Part shown: in pieces, positions 1 to 8,852 of the stretch
How the letters are laid out: each line of letters starts with the position of its first letter
Position numbering within the stretch: the stretch's first letter is position 1
Source: an uncultured Winogradskyella sp.
GTDB taxonomy: Bacteria; Bacteroidota; Bacteroidia; Flavobacteriales; Flavobacteriaceae
Direction of reading: 5' to 3'
Length of the DNA stretch: 64,000 nucleotides
Assembly: GCF_947501905.1 (NCBI RefSeq)
Contig: NZ_CANMXL010000003.1
Coordinates: 372,001 to 436,000, forward strand
The notes under the pieces: model-generated
Databases searched by the model: none
The model's input: only the letters and a program-made list of their open reading frames with translations
What the model was told of the DNA's origin: nothing
Translations under genes and position numbers: made by a program

Positions 1-684
1 TCGATAAAAAAAGGACCAATATTTGCCAATTTTGTATTAGCAGATGAGATTAATAGAGCACCAGCAAAAGTACAATCGGCATTGTTAGAAGCCATGCAAG
101 AAAAGCAAGTGACTATTGGTGATGAAACATTTATTTTAGATAAGCCGTTTTTAGTAATGGCAACACAAAATCCGGTAGAACAAGAAGGAACTTATCCTCT
201 TCCAGAAGCTCAGGTAGATCGTTTTATGTTAAAAACAGTGATTGATTATCCAAAGCAAGCCGAAGAACAATTGATAATGCGAGCCAATTTAAAAGGGACA
301 TGGGACAAAGTAAATCCGGTGGTTTCTGTTGAGCAGATTCTAAAAGCTCAAGAGGCAGTTCGTGAAGTATACATGGATGAGAAGATTGAAAAATATATTC
401 TAGATATCATTTTTGCGACACGTTATCCAGAAAACTATAGCCTTTCAGATTTAAAAGCATTGATTTCTTTTGGAGCTTCTCCTCGTGGTAGTATTAACCT
501 TGCCATTGCGGCAAAGTGCTATGCTTTTATTAAGCGTCGAGGTTATGTAATTCCTGAAGATGTAAGAGCTGTAGTTCATGATGTGTTACGCCACAGAATT
601 GGTATCACATACGAAGCTGAGGCAGAAAATGTTACGTCAGAAGATATTATCAATAAGATTGTGAATCAAATCGAAGTGCCATAG
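1..684 (+). CDS. MoxR-family AAA+ ATPase (5' end outside window)
   Basis: The frame is open from base 1, so 227 codons are visible and the start and Walker A lie to the left of the window. Visible motifs are Walker B (LADE at residues 13-16 of the visible part, followed by INRAP), the sensor-1 region (ATQNP) and the family stretch PLPEAQVDRF. The C-terminal lid domain contains SFGASPRG. MoxR ATPases act as chaperone-like factors for vWA-domain partners. The genes that follow (DUF58, BatA-E) are the classic partners, which makes this the first visible gene of a Bat aerotolerance operon. The assignment is firm; the exact client proteins are not known. Confidence 0.95.
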   Translation, partial: SIKKGPIFANFVLADEINRAPAKVQSALLEAMQEKQVTIGDETFILDKPFLVMATQNPVEQEGTYPLPEAQVDRFMLKTVIDYPKQAEEQLIMRANLKGTWDKVNPVVSVEQILKAQEAVREVYMDEKIEKYILDIIFATRYPENYSLSDLKALISFGASPRGSINLAIAAKCYAFIKRRGYVIPEDVRAVVHDVLRHRIGITYEAEAENVTSEDIINKIVNQIEVP

Positions 685-699
685 AATTTTAGATTTTAG

Positions 700-758
700 A
701 ATTACGAATAACGATTTCAGAAATCGTAAATCAACAATCTTCAATCGTAAATTGAAAA
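700..758. repeat. Heptamer-repeat spacer between moxR and the DUF58 gene
   Basis: The spacer is made of short repeated words. AATTACG is followed by AATAACG (700-713), then a 17-base palindrome ACGATTTCAGAAATCGT (711-727), then further copies of the opposite-sense word TCGTAAAT. The same AATTACG heptad recurs three times in tandem at 1636-1656. The spacer is non-coding and lies inside an otherwise tightly packed operon. It looks like a dispersed intergenic repeat; its role is unknown. Confidence 0.6.
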
Positions 759-1625
759 ATGGATACTAAAGAACTTCTTAAAAAAGTAAGAAAAATAGAG
801 ATTAAGACACGTCGACTGTCTGATCATATTTTTGGAGGCGAATACCACTCGACTTTCAAAGGTCGCGGTATGACTTTTTCTGAAGTACGCCAATATCAAT
901 TTGGTGACGATGTACGTAATATCGATTGGAATGTTACAGCCCGTACAAATGAGCCACACGTTAAAGTTTTTGAAGAAGAACGAGAATTAACCATGATGCT
1001 CATGGCGGATGTTTCTGGAAGTAAATTATTTGGGACGCAAAATCAGTTTAAAGATGAAATTGTAACAGAGATTGCTGCAACCTTAGCCTTTTCTGCAACT
1101 CAGAATAATGATAAAATAGGGTTGATTCTATTTTCAGATGAAATAGAATTATTTATTCCGCCTAAAAAAGGACGTTCTCACGTATTAAGGATTATTCGTG
1201 AGTTATTAGAGTTTAAGCCAAAGAGTAAGAAGACCAATATTTCTGAAGCCTTAAAATTCTTGTCTAATGTGATGAAGAAAAAAGCCATTGTTTTTATGCT
1301 TTCAGATTTTGTAGCAGACGATTACAAGCAAACGCTTAAAATTACTGCTGGGAAACATGATATTACTGGGATTAGAATTTTTGATAAACATGAAGCTGAA
1401 ATCCCTAATATTGGAATGGTGCAAATGCAAGACGAAGAAACAGGAGAATTACTTCTTGTCAATACCGCATCTAAAAAGGTACGAAATGACTATGGCAAGT
1501 TTTATAACGAAAAAGTAGACTATTACAAAGATGCTTTTACCAAATCTGGTGCAGGAACCATAGATTGTCGTGTGGATGAAAGTTATGTAAAAAAGCTGTT
1601 AGGCTACTTTAAACGAAGAGGATAA
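759..1625 (+). CDS. DUF58 domain protein of the Bat operon
   Basis: A soluble 288-residue protein. It has the DUF58 signature around residues 44-60 (RQYQFGDDVRNIDW), in which the Asp/Arg/Trp cluster is typical. This is followed by a vWA-like fold whose metal-site motif DVSGS (DxSxS) is at residues 84-88. DUF58 proteins are almost always encoded next to MoxR and are thought to be its substrate or adaptor. The gene follows moxR after a repeat-filled gap of 74 bases and is followed after 4 bases by the next operon gene. There is no signal peptide or membrane segment, so it should be cytoplasmic. Confidence 0.92.
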   Translation: MDTKELLKKVRKIEIKTRRLSDHIFGGEYHSTFKGRGMTFSEVRQYQFGDDVRNIDWNVTARTNEPHVKVFEEERELTMMLMADVSGSKLFGTQNQFKDEIVTEIAATLAFSATQNNDKIGLILFSDEIELFIPPKKGRSHVLRIIRELLEFKPKSKKTNISEALKFLSNVMKKKAIVFMLSDFVADDYKQTLKITAGKHDITGIRIFDKHEAEIPNIGMVQMQDEETGELLLVNTASKKVRNDYGKFYNEKVDYYKDAFTKSGAGTIDCRVDESYVKKLLGYFKRRG

Positions 1626-1629
1626 ACAA

Positions 1630-3330
1630 ATGAATAATTACGAATTACGAATTACGAATAAACAAAACACTAGTTTCGAGCTTATCGCTTCGAGCTTCTT
1701 GTTTATTTTCTTTTTTCTTTTTTCTAATTTCACGTTCTCACAAGTTACGACCGAGGTTGATACTACTAATATCAGAATTGGCGAACAAATCTCTTATAAA
1801 ATAAAAGTCGAAACAGACTCAACTAAATTGGTGGTTTTTCCAGAAGGTCAAACGTTTATGCCGCTAGAAGTTGTTGAAGCTTTAAAAATAGATACGACTA
1901 AAAAGACTTCGAAGTTTCAGCTACTTCGCGAATATAAACTCACTCAGTTTGATTCCGGCTCGTATTATATTCCAAGACAAAAAATTATTGTAGGCGATAA
2001 ACCGTTTTTTACAGATTCACTTAAAGTAGATGTCAATACTATAGAGATTGATACCACTAAACAAGGACTCTATGATATTAAGCCTATTATAGAAGTAGAT
2101 AAAAGCTCAAGTAAATGGTGGTTGTATTTACTCATTGTACTTGCAGCAATCGCTTTAATAGGATTTCTTTTGTATTGGTTTATATGGCGAAAAAAACCAT
2201 TAACTGAGGAAGAAGAAATTGCATTATTACCACCATATGACCGAGCTAAATTGGCATTATCAAAATTAGAAAATCAGAATTATCTAGAACGCTCGGATTT
2301 AAAAGGGTTTTATTCAGAATTAACGTTTATCATCAGAAAATTTTTAGATGAAAAAGTCTATGACCGTTCTTTAGAAAGTACAACAGATCAATTGATAGAA
2401 CGTCTTCAACTTTTAAAAGATGGTAATCAATTTAACTTTCAAAAGGATACGATTTCTAATATTGAAACCATTTTTAAGCGCGCTGATTTAGTGAAATTTG
2501 CAAAATCTCAACCAGATATTGCATTAGCAGAATTAGATAAGCAAACAATAAGTAATGAGTTAGATGCTGTAAAAGCGACACTTCCTGAACCAAGCGAAGA
2601 AGAAAAATTACTCAACCAGCAATACAAAGAAGCTCAAGAACGAAAGGAGAAGCGTAAGAAGATTTTGTTAACTACTGCAATCTCACTATTTATTCTTATT
2701 GCAACTTTTGTAGGTTTTGGTGCAACCTATGGTTTTGGATATGTGAAAGACAAAATTCTTGGCCATAACAGTATAGAATTATTAGAAGGTAATTGGGTAA
2801 AAAGTGCTTATGGTTTCCCGCCAATTTATATCGAAACACCTAAAGTTTTAAAGCGTGTTGAGGTTGAATTACCTGAAGAAGCTGAAGGGAAAGTAAAAAC
2901 CTCAATTTTTAATTACACAAGTAAAGATGATGAGTTTAATATTGCTACGCAAACATCAATAATTGGTAAGCAAAAGGAAGAAGACGCAGATGTACAGAAA
3001 GCGATTAATTTAAATAATATCATTGAACAAAATCTCAAAAAATGGGAAGATAGCGGTGTACGTAATATCATTACAAAAAACGAAGAGTTTTTAACACCTA
3101 ATGAAGCACAAGGGATTAAGACATTTGGTACTGCTGAATTCCCAACAGACGAAGAAGATGAGTTCTATGAAGCGGAGTATATGCTTTTGAGTTTTACAAC
3201 CGAACAAGTTGTACAACAAATTACTATTGTTTGGAGAGTTAATGATAGTTATGCAGATGATATAGTGAAAAGAGTGGTTGATTCTGTAGAATTAAACCCA
3301 AATGTTAACCGCGAAGAAGAAACCGAATAA
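1630..3330 (+). CDS. DUF4381/BatD-like membrane protein of the Bat operon
   Basis: The 566-residue protein has, in order: an odd N-terminus (residues 1-22) encoded by repeat DNA; a hydrophobic signal segment (about 23-37, ending TFSQ); a periplasmic BatD-like beta domain (about 38-155); a membrane segment (about 163-187); a cytoplasmic helical region resembling DUF4381 (about 200-330, with YDRAKLAL and FIIRKFL); a second membrane segment (about 345-370); and a C-terminal periplasmic domain of roughly 190 residues that I do not recognise. A DUF4381 gene between DUF58 and vWA genes is the usual order in MoxR clusters. The stop overlaps the batA start (TAATG). The true start is uncertain: ATG 1630 lies beside the repeats, and an in-frame TTG at 1699 would leave a very short signal peptide. 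Confidence 0.8.
   Translation: MNNYELRITNKQNTSFELIASSFLFIFFFLFSNFTFSQVTTEVDTTNIRIGEQISYKIKVETDSTKLVVFPEGQTFMPLEVVEALKIDTTKKTSKFQLLREYKLTQFDSGSYYIPRQKIIVGDKPFFTDSLKVDVNTIEIDTTKQGLYDIKPIIEVDKSSSKWWLYLLIVLAAIALIGFLLYWFIWRKKPLTEEEEIALLPPYDRAKLALSKLENQNYLERSDLKGFYSELTFIIRKFLDEKVYDRSLESTTDQLIERLQLLKDGNQFNFQKDTISNIETIFKRADLVKFAKSQPDIALAELDKQTISNELDAVKATLPEPSEEEKLLNQQYKEAQERKEKRKKILLTTAISLFILIATFVGFGATYGFGYVKDKILGHNSIELLEGNWVKSAYGFPPIYIETPKVLKRVEVELPEEAEGKVKTSIFNYTSKDDEFNIATQTSIIGKQKEEDADVQKAINLNNIIEQNLKKWEDSGVRNIITKNEEFLTPNEAQGIKTFGTAEFPTDEEDEFYEAEYMLLSFTTEQVVQQITIVWRVNDSYADDIVKRVVDSVELNPNVNREEETE
1636..1698. repeat. Tandem heptads and a 14-base-period direct repeat inside the start of a gene
   Basis: Three perfect tandem AATTACG heptads (1636-1656) are followed by two copies of TTCGAGCTT at 1675-1683 and 1689-1697, with a period of 14 bases. 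The first word is shared with the spacer at 700-713. The block falls inside the annotated reading frame and encodes the NYELRITN-type peptide and the residues up to the signal peptide core. Confidence 0.75.
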
Positions 3331-4334
3331 TGTTAGAGAATATAGAGTTTTTAAATAAAGAATTTTTCTGGTTGCTACTGCTTTTGCCATTAGCATTGGT
3401 TTGGTACATTTTAAAATCAAAAAGACAAACAGCAGAGTTGAAAATATCTACTGTTCAAGGCTTTAAAACATCAGGCTCGTTTTGGACAAGATTTAAGCAT
3501 TTATTGTTTGCACTTAGACTAATTGCTTTAGGACTATTAATCACAGCTTTAGCTAGACCAAGAACTGTTGATGTGTCAACTAAAACAAAAACTACACGAG
3601 GCATAGATATTGTTATGGCTATTGATGTTTCAGCAAGTATGTTGGCAAAAGATTTAGTCCCAGACCGTTTGGAGGCACTTAAAAAAGTAGCTGCTGATTT
3701 TATAAACGGAAGACCTAATGACCGCATCGGCTTAGTAGAATATGCGGGTGAAGCATTTACCAAAACACCAATCACTAGTGATAAAAATATTGTGTTACGT
3801 TCTTTAAGAGATATAAAGTACAATACTATTATCCAACAAGGAACAGCAATCGGTATGGGTTTAGCAACATCTGTTAACCGATTAAAAGATAGCAAAGCAA
3901 AGAGCAAAGTTATTATTCTATTAACAGATGGTGTAAATAATGGCGGATTTATAGACCCTAAAACTGCAAGCGAATTAGCTGTAGAATATGGTATTAAAAC
4001 ATATACTATTGGTTTGGGAACAAATGGCATGGCATTATCTCCAATAAGTATTAATCCTGACAGATCGTTCAGATATGGTAGAGCTCCAGTAGAGATTGAT
4101 GAAAAATTACTCAAAGAAATTGCAGATGCAACAGGTGGAAAATATTTTAGAGCGACCAATAATAAAAAATTAGCTGAGATCTATTCAGAAATTAATAAGC
4201 TAGAAACTACTGAAGTAGAAGAGCGTAAGTATTATAATTACGAAGAAAAATATAGACCAATAGTATTGCTGGCAGCATTTTTATTGCTATTAGAACTGAT
4301 TTTAAAACACACAATTTTTAGAAGCTTTGTTTAG
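3330..4334 (+). CDS. batA: BatA, vWA-domain membrane protein
   Basis: 334 residues. Two N-terminal membrane segments (about 10-28 and 57-75) precede a cytoplasmic-size vWA domain with MIDAS motif DVSAS (99-103) and downstream ILLTDGVNNGG. A C-terminal membrane segment lies at about 307-327. This is the standard BatA layout. Bat proteins were first linked to aerotolerance in Bacteroides. The vWA domain is expected to bind metal and interact with the MoxR ATPase. The gene overlaps the previous stop by one base and batB by eight bases, indicating translational coupling. Length and motifs are normal. Confidence 0.95.
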   Translation: MLENIEFLNKEFFWLLLLLPLALVWYILKSKRQTAELKISTVQGFKTSGSFWTRFKHLLFALRLIALGLLITALARPRTVDVSTKTKTTRGIDIVMAIDVSASMLAKDLVPDRLEALKKVAADFINGRPNDRIGLVEYAGEAFTKTPITSDKNIVLRSLRDIKYNTIIQQGTAIGMGLATSVNRLKDSKAKSKVIILLTDGVNNGGFIDPKTASELAVEYGIKTYTIGLGTNGMALSPISINPDRSFRYGRAPVEIDEKLLKEIADATGGKYFRATNNKKLAEIYSEINKLETTEVEERKYYNYEEKYRPIVLLAAFLLLLELILKHTIFRSFV

Positions 4335-5364
4335 ATTAGACGAGAAAATATGGTTTTGGACCTTACTGATAATTCCAGTACTTGTACTGTTATTTATAGG
4401 TGTACAACTATGGAAAAAATCAGCACAGCGCAAGTTTGCCGATTCTAAATTATTGAAGCGTTTAAGTCCTAATCAGTCTTTATTTAAAAGTGTTTTAAAG
4501 CTTGTTATGCTTTGTGCAGCCTTTGCATGTTTGTCACTAGCATTAGTGAATCCGAAAATTGGCACTAAAATGGAAACCGTTCGTAGTCAAGGCGTCGATA
4601 TTGTGTTTGCAGTTGATGTCTCTAAAAGTATGCTAGCCGAAGATATTGCACCAAACCGTATAGAAAAATCTAAGCAATTAGTAACACAGATTATTAATAG
4701 TTTAGGTAGTGATCGTGTTGGTATAATTGCTTATGCAGGTAAAGCGTTTCCGCAGTTGCCAATAACAACAGATTATGCAGCTTCAAAGATGTTTTTGCAA
4801 AACATGAATACGGACATGATGACCTCTCAAGGAACAGCCATAAAAGAAGCTATTGAACTTGCAAAAACGTATTACGATGATGAAGAACAAACCAATCGTG
4901 TTTTGGTTATCATTTCTGATGGCGAAGATCATGAAGGTGATGCAGCAGATATAGCCGAAGAAGCTAATGAGCAAGGCATCCGTATTTTCACAATTGGTGT
5001 TGGTAATGAAAAAGGCGGACCAATACCAATTAAGAGAAATGGGATTGTATTAAATTATAAGAAAGATAAAAACGGAGAAACGGTCATTACCAAGCTTAAT
5101 GAAGAAACTCTGAGAGATATTGCGGACGAAGCAAACGGTGTTTATATTAATGGGTCTAATACCGAAAAAGTAGTAGATACCATAAAAGATTTGCTTGATA
5201 AGATGGATAAAAAAGAATTTGAATCTAAACAGATTGCAGATTTCAAGGACCAGTTTCAATGGTTTTTAGGTTTTGGTATTTTCTTTTTATTTGTAGACAT
5301 ATTTTTATTAGAACGAAAAACAGAATGGTTAAAAAAGCTGAATTTGTTTAATGAGCAGTTTTAG
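4327..5364 (+). CDS. batB: BatB, vWA-domain membrane protein
   Basis: 345 residues, paralogous to BatA. It has N-terminal membrane segments (about 8-27 and 55-74), a MIDAS motif DVSKS (97-101), VISDGEDHEG further on, and a C-terminal membrane helix (about 312-329). The only sensible start is a TTG at 4327, overlapping the end of batA by eight bases. The resulting N-terminus (FRLDEKIWFW) fits the family, and no in-frame ATG lies nearby. The overlap suggests coupled translation with batA, so the two vWA proteins are probably made in similar amounts. Confidence 0.93.
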   Translation: MFRLDEKIWFWTLLIIPVLVLLFIGVQLWKKSAQRKFADSKLLKRLSPNQSLFKSVLKLVMLCAAFACLSLALVNPKIGTKMETVRSQGVDIVFAVDVSKSMLAEDIAPNRIEKSKQLVTQIINSLGSDRVGIIAYAGKAFPQLPITTDYAASKMFLQNMNTDMMTSQGTAIKEAIELAKTYYDDEEQTNRVLVIISDGEDHEGDAADIAEEANEQGIRIFTIGVGNEKGGPIPIKRNGIVLNYKKDKNGETVITKLNEETLRDIADEANGVYINGSNTEKVVDTIKDLLDKMDKKEFESKQIADFKDQFQWFLGFGIFFLFVDIFLLERKTEWLKKLNLFNEQF

Positions 5365-5423
5365 TACTATTTTAACGCAATCAAAAAAAGAGCTTTAGTA
5401 ATTTAGGATTAATGAATAATACA

Positions 5424-6254
5424 ATGAAAACATACAGTCTAATTCTTGCTTTGCTAGTTTCGTTTTTTGGATTCTCACAAGATTTCGAAAAGCAAAGGCA
5501 AAAAGCAGAACGTAAAGCAAAAGATTTGGTTTACGAGGCTAATTCTTTAATAGAAAAAGATGATTTTGTTGCTGCTGAGATGGAGTATCGTAAGGCTATT
5601 TCAGAGCAAGAAAAGAATGTTGTTGGTGCTTATAATTTAGCACATTCGTATTACAAAAAAGGAAATTTTGGAGAAGCATTATATAGAAATCAAGAGGCAG
5701 CTAATAATGCAACTACCAAAGAAGAGAAACATAGAGCTTACCATAATATTGGTAATATTTTAATGCAAAATAAAAAGTGTAAAGAAGCTGTTGAAGCTTT
5801 TAAGAATGCACTCAGGAATAATCCTACTGACGAAGAAACCCGTTATAATTTTGCTCTAGCTCAAGACTGTGCTAAACAGCAGCAAGATCAAGATGGTGGC
5901 GGCGATGATGAAAAAGAAGATAAGAAAGAGGACAAAGAAAAAGATAAAGACAAAAAGAAAGACGACGAACAAAAAGAAAAAGATAAAAAAGAAGAGGAAG
6001 GCGATAAAGACAAAAAGAAAGGTGATGATGAAAAAGATGAAGATGGAAAGCCAAAAGAAGATAAAAAAGATGAAGGAAAAGGAGATAAGGAAAAAAACAA
6101 ACAAAATAAGCCAAAGCCTCAACCAGGAAAAATGTCTCCTCAGCAAATAAAAAACATTCTAGAAGCTATGAATAATCAAGAACAGAAGGTTCAAGAGAAA
6201 ATAAATGCAAGAAAGCAGAAAGGCGCTAGAGTAAAAACAGAAAAAGACTGGTAA
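5424..6254 (+). CDS. batC: BatC, secreted TPR protein with a long Lys/Asp/Glu tail
   Basis: I choose ATG 5424 because it gives a clean signal peptide (MKTYSLILALLVSFFGFSQ). ATG 5412 adds only four residues. After the signal come two to three TPR units (about 35-140, with AYNLAHSYYKKGNF and ALRNNPTDEETRYNFALAQ). Then follows an extremely charged Lys/Asp/Glu region of about 75 residues (DNA about 5890-6110), and a C-terminal helix beginning MSPQQIKNILEAMNNQE. This matches BatC, a periplasmic TPR scaffold of the Bat complex. The low-complexity stretch produces long spurious reading frames in other frames. Confidence 0.9.
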   Translation: MKTYSLILALLVSFFGFSQDFEKQRQKAERKAKDLVYEANSLIEKDDFVAAEMEYRKAISEQEKNVVGAYNLAHSYYKKGNFGEALYRNQEAANNATTKEEKHRAYHNIGNILMQNKKCKEAVEAFKNALRNNPTDEETRYNFALAQDCAKQQQDQDGGGDDEKEDKKEDKEKDKDKKKDDEQKEKDKKEEEGDKDKKKGDDEKDEDGKPKEDKKDEGKGDKEKNKQNKPKPQPGKMSPQQIKNILEAMNNQEQKVQEKINARKQKGARVKTEKDW

Positions 6255-6269
6255 GCTTAGTTTGGTTTA

Positions 6270-8039
6270 ATGAAATTCATCAAAAACATATCTATATTAA
6301 TTCTCTTGCTTGTATCAAGCTTGTCAATGGCGCAAATAAAGTTTGAAGCTAAAGTAAGCAAGAAAAAACTTGGTGTCAATGAGCGTTTAAGAATTGATTT
6401 TGAAATGAATAAAGATGGTGACAACTTTGTGCCGCCAGACTTTAAAGACTTTCAGGTAGTTGGCGGACCTAATACATCAGTAAGTAATTTTTGGTCAAAC
6501 GGAAAACGCTTATATACAAAAACATATAGCTATTTTTTAGCACCAAAAAAGCAAGGTAGCTTTACAATAAAGCAGGCAAAAATTGAGATAGATAATAAAA
6601 TCTACAAAACATTCCCTGTAACTATCAAAGTTACCAAAGCAATAGAAAAGCCAAAAAACCCTAATGACCCAGCTTATATTGCTTCAAAGAATATTCATTT
6701 AGTTGCTGAGGTATCTAAAGCTAATCCTTATCTCAATGAAGCAATTACTGTAATCTACAAACTCTATGTTGCACCAACTGTTGCGGCTAATATTGTTGGA
6801 GATAAACAAACACCACAATACAAAGATTTCTGGAATCAAAATATTGAAGTAAAAGCCTTTAGGCCGGAAAACGGAAAGTATAATGATGAAGATTATAGAT
6901 ATGTAGTTCTTAAAAAGGTGGTGTTATATCCTCAAAAAACAGGGAAGCTTAAGTTAGAGCCTTATGTACTAGATTTAAATGTTGAAGTACCTACAAGTCG
7001 TTATGATATTTTTGGTAATAGAATAGTTAGAAAAGTACCACAAAGTATTACATCTGGGAGTAGAACTATAAATGTAAAACCATTACCAGAAGAAGGCAAG
7101 CCAGCTGATTTTAATGGGGCTGTTGGTAATTTTACATTAAACGTATCTTCCACAAAAATGAGCCTTGATGCGGGAGAATCACTTCAGGCTAAAGTTGAAG
7201 TTTCAGGCAAAGGAAATCTTAAGTTATTCGAATTGCCAAAATTATCTGTACCTAGCTCTTTAGAGGTTTATGAGCCAGAACATGCTGAAAATGTAAGAAC
7301 AAATTTAGGTGGAATGCAAGGTCGTATTTCTGACATTTATACTATTGTTCCTCAGTACAAAGGCAAATATCCAATACCTCAAGTGTCATTTTCATATTTT
7401 GATGTAAACTCAAAAACCTATAAAAGATTAACTTCAAATGAGATAATTATAGATGTGGTTAACGGTCCGTCATCTGTAACAACATCAGAGAGTTCAACGG
7501 ATAATAGCATCAAACAAACTGTAACTACAAATTCCAATACATTTGCTTTTATTAAAACAAATTCTGATTGGGTAGCTACTAATAAAAAATCATTTTTTAA
7601 ATCTAGCTTATTCTGGTCTTTACTATTGCTGCCGCTTTTATTAATTCCTATTGCTATTTTATTAAGAAATAATAGAGAAAAGCGTAATGCAGATGTTATA
7701 GGTAACAAAAGAAGAAAAGCAGATCGTTTAGCTAAGAAATATTTAAGTGAAGCTAAAAAAGCATTAGGACAAAAAGAGGCTTTTTATATTGCTTTAGAAA
7801 AAGCATTTCATAATTACTTAAAAGCAAAATTGCATATAGAAACAAGTGATTTTAATAAAGAAAAAATTCAAGATTTGTTGTTAGAGCGTCATGTTGAGCA
7901 ATCTGTTGTTTCAGAATTTATTTCCATATTAGAAAATTGCGAATTGGCAAGATACACACCTATAACTCAGGTTACAATGCAAAACGATTATGATAAATCG
8001 GTCAAGACCATTGGAGCAATAGACAAGCAAATAAGATAG
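6270..8039 (+). CDS. batD: BatD, periplasmic oxygen-tolerance protein
   Basis: 589 residues. A signal peptide (1-21, ending SMAQ) is followed by a large periplasmic beta-rich BatD region (about 22-430). A single membrane helix (about 447-467, SLFWSLLLLPLLLIPIAILL) leads to a cytoplasmic helical tail (about 470-589). BatD proteins are the large periplasmic parts of the Bat complex. The gene lies 15 bases after batC and one base before batE. Length and layout are normal for the family. Confidence 0.94.
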   Translation: MKFIKNISILILLLVSSLSMAQIKFEAKVSKKKLGVNERLRIDFEMNKDGDNFVPPDFKDFQVVGGPNTSVSNFWSNGKRLYTKTYSYFLAPKKQGSFTIKQAKIEIDNKIYKTFPVTIKVTKAIEKPKNPNDPAYIASKNIHLVAEVSKANPYLNEAITVIYKLYVAPTVAANIVGDKQTPQYKDFWNQNIEVKAFRPENGKYNDEDYRYVVLKKVVLYPQKTGKLKLEPYVLDLNVEVPTSRYDIFGNRIVRKVPQSITSGSRTINVKPLPEEGKPADFNGAVGNFTLNVSSTKMSLDAGESLQAKVEVSGKGNLKLFELPKLSVPSSLEVYEPEHAENVRTNLGGMQGRISDIYTIVPQYKGKYPIPQVSFSYFDVNSKTYKRLTSNEIIIDVVNGPSSVTTSESSTDNSIKQTVTTNSNTFAFIKTNSDWVATNKKSFFKSSLFWSLLLLPLLLIPIAILLRNNREKRNADVIGNKRRKADRLAKKYLSEAKKALGQKEAFYIALEKAFHNYLKAKLHIETSDFNKEKIQDLLLERHVEQSVVSEFISILENCELARYTPITQVTMQNDYDKSVKTIGAIDKQIR

Positions 8040-8040
8040 T

Positions 8041-8799
8041 ATGAGAGTAACTTTAGTTCTATTATTATGTTGCCTTAGTGTTTTTATTAATGCTCAAAAT
8101 GATACACTTTTTAGTGAAGGAAATGCTTTATATAATAAAGGGAAATATGCTGAGGCTATAAAGAAATATGAAACTATTTTAAAAACAGATGAGCATTCCG
8201 CTGATTTGTATTTTAATTTAGGAAACGCACATTATAAGCTTAATAATGTAGCACCGAGTATTTTTTATTTTGAAAAAGCATTGCAACTTAGACCTAATGA
8301 CCAAGACATAAAAAACAACCTAGGGTTTGCTCAGAATATGACTATTGATGCCATAGATAAAGTACCCGATGTTGGTTTTTCAAGGATTTTTAAAAATATG
8401 GTAAATACCTTTTCTGCTGATATATGGTCTGTAATTGCAGTTTGTGGCGTGTTTATTTTTGTAGTACTGTTTTTGTTATATCATTTTACCTATGCTACAA
8501 GTCAAAAGCGTATGGCATTTGTTGTTAGTGTTTTAGGGCTTTTTATCACAGGATTTTCTGTTGTGATGGCATTTCAAAAAAACGCTATAGAAAGTAAAGA
8601 TAATCCTGCTATAGTTTTTGCACCTGAAAGTCGTGTAAAAGCAGACCCTAATAAATCTAGTGAAGAAATATTTAGACTTCATGAAGGCACTAAGGTTCAG
8701 GTTTTAGAAAGCTATGAAGATTGGTATAAGATAGAAATTGCCGATAAGACTTCAGGTTGGATTCCAGCGGAGGATATAAAATTGTTTAACATTTTTTAA
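8041..8799 (+). CDS. batE: BatE, TPR and SH3-type membrane protein
   Basis: 252 residues. A signal peptide (about 1-18) is followed by TPR repeats (about 20-105, LYFNLGNAHYKLNNV). Two membrane helices lie at about 133-152 and 160-178, and a C-terminal bacterial SH3-like domain at about 195-250 contains GWIPAEDIKLF. This is the standard last gene of Bat operons. The start is one base after the batD stop. The SH3 part would sit in the periplasm and may touch peptidoglycan; that is inferred from the fold class, not shown. Confidence 0.92.
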   Translation: MRVTLVLLLCCLSVFINAQNDTLFSEGNALYNKGKYAEAIKKYETILKTDEHSADLYFNLGNAHYKLNNVAPSIFYFEKALQLRPNDQDIKNNLGFAQNMTIDAIDKVPDVGFSRIFKNMVNTFSADIWSVIAVCGVFIFVVLFLLYHFTYATSQKRMAFVVSVLGLFITGFSVVMAFQKNAIESKDNPAIVFAPESRVKADPNKSSEEIFRLHEGTKVQVLESYEDWYKIEIADKTSGWIPAEDIKLFNIF

Positions 8800-8822
8800 A
8801 AAACTTTAACAAAAAAGTTTTT
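8799..8822. terminator. AT-only hairpin after batE, weak terminator candidate
   Basis: Nine-base arms AAAAACTTT / AAAGTTTTT enclose a six-base loop right after the batE stop. The right arm ends in five T, but no longer T run follows. The stem is AT-rich and weak. It could lower read-through from the Bat operon into the next gene, but it could also be a chance feature of AT-rich DNA. Confidence 0.35.
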
Positions 8823-8852
8823 ACTATGTGGTATCTTCGTTTTTTCATGAAT

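Noticed and set aside
1636..1697. CRISPR-like array
   Set aside because: The repeat unit is only 7 or 9 bases, there are no spacers and no cas genes; it is a simple repeat.
3455..4159. Long minus-strand reading frame opposite batA
   Set aside because: It is antisense to a clear vWA gene, has no recognisable domain and is a composition effect of the batA codons.
5856..6150. Several overlapping frames on both strands rich in Phe/Leu/Ser or Lys/Met
   Set aside because: They mirror the Lys/Asp/Glu low-complexity tail of BatC and have no coding features.
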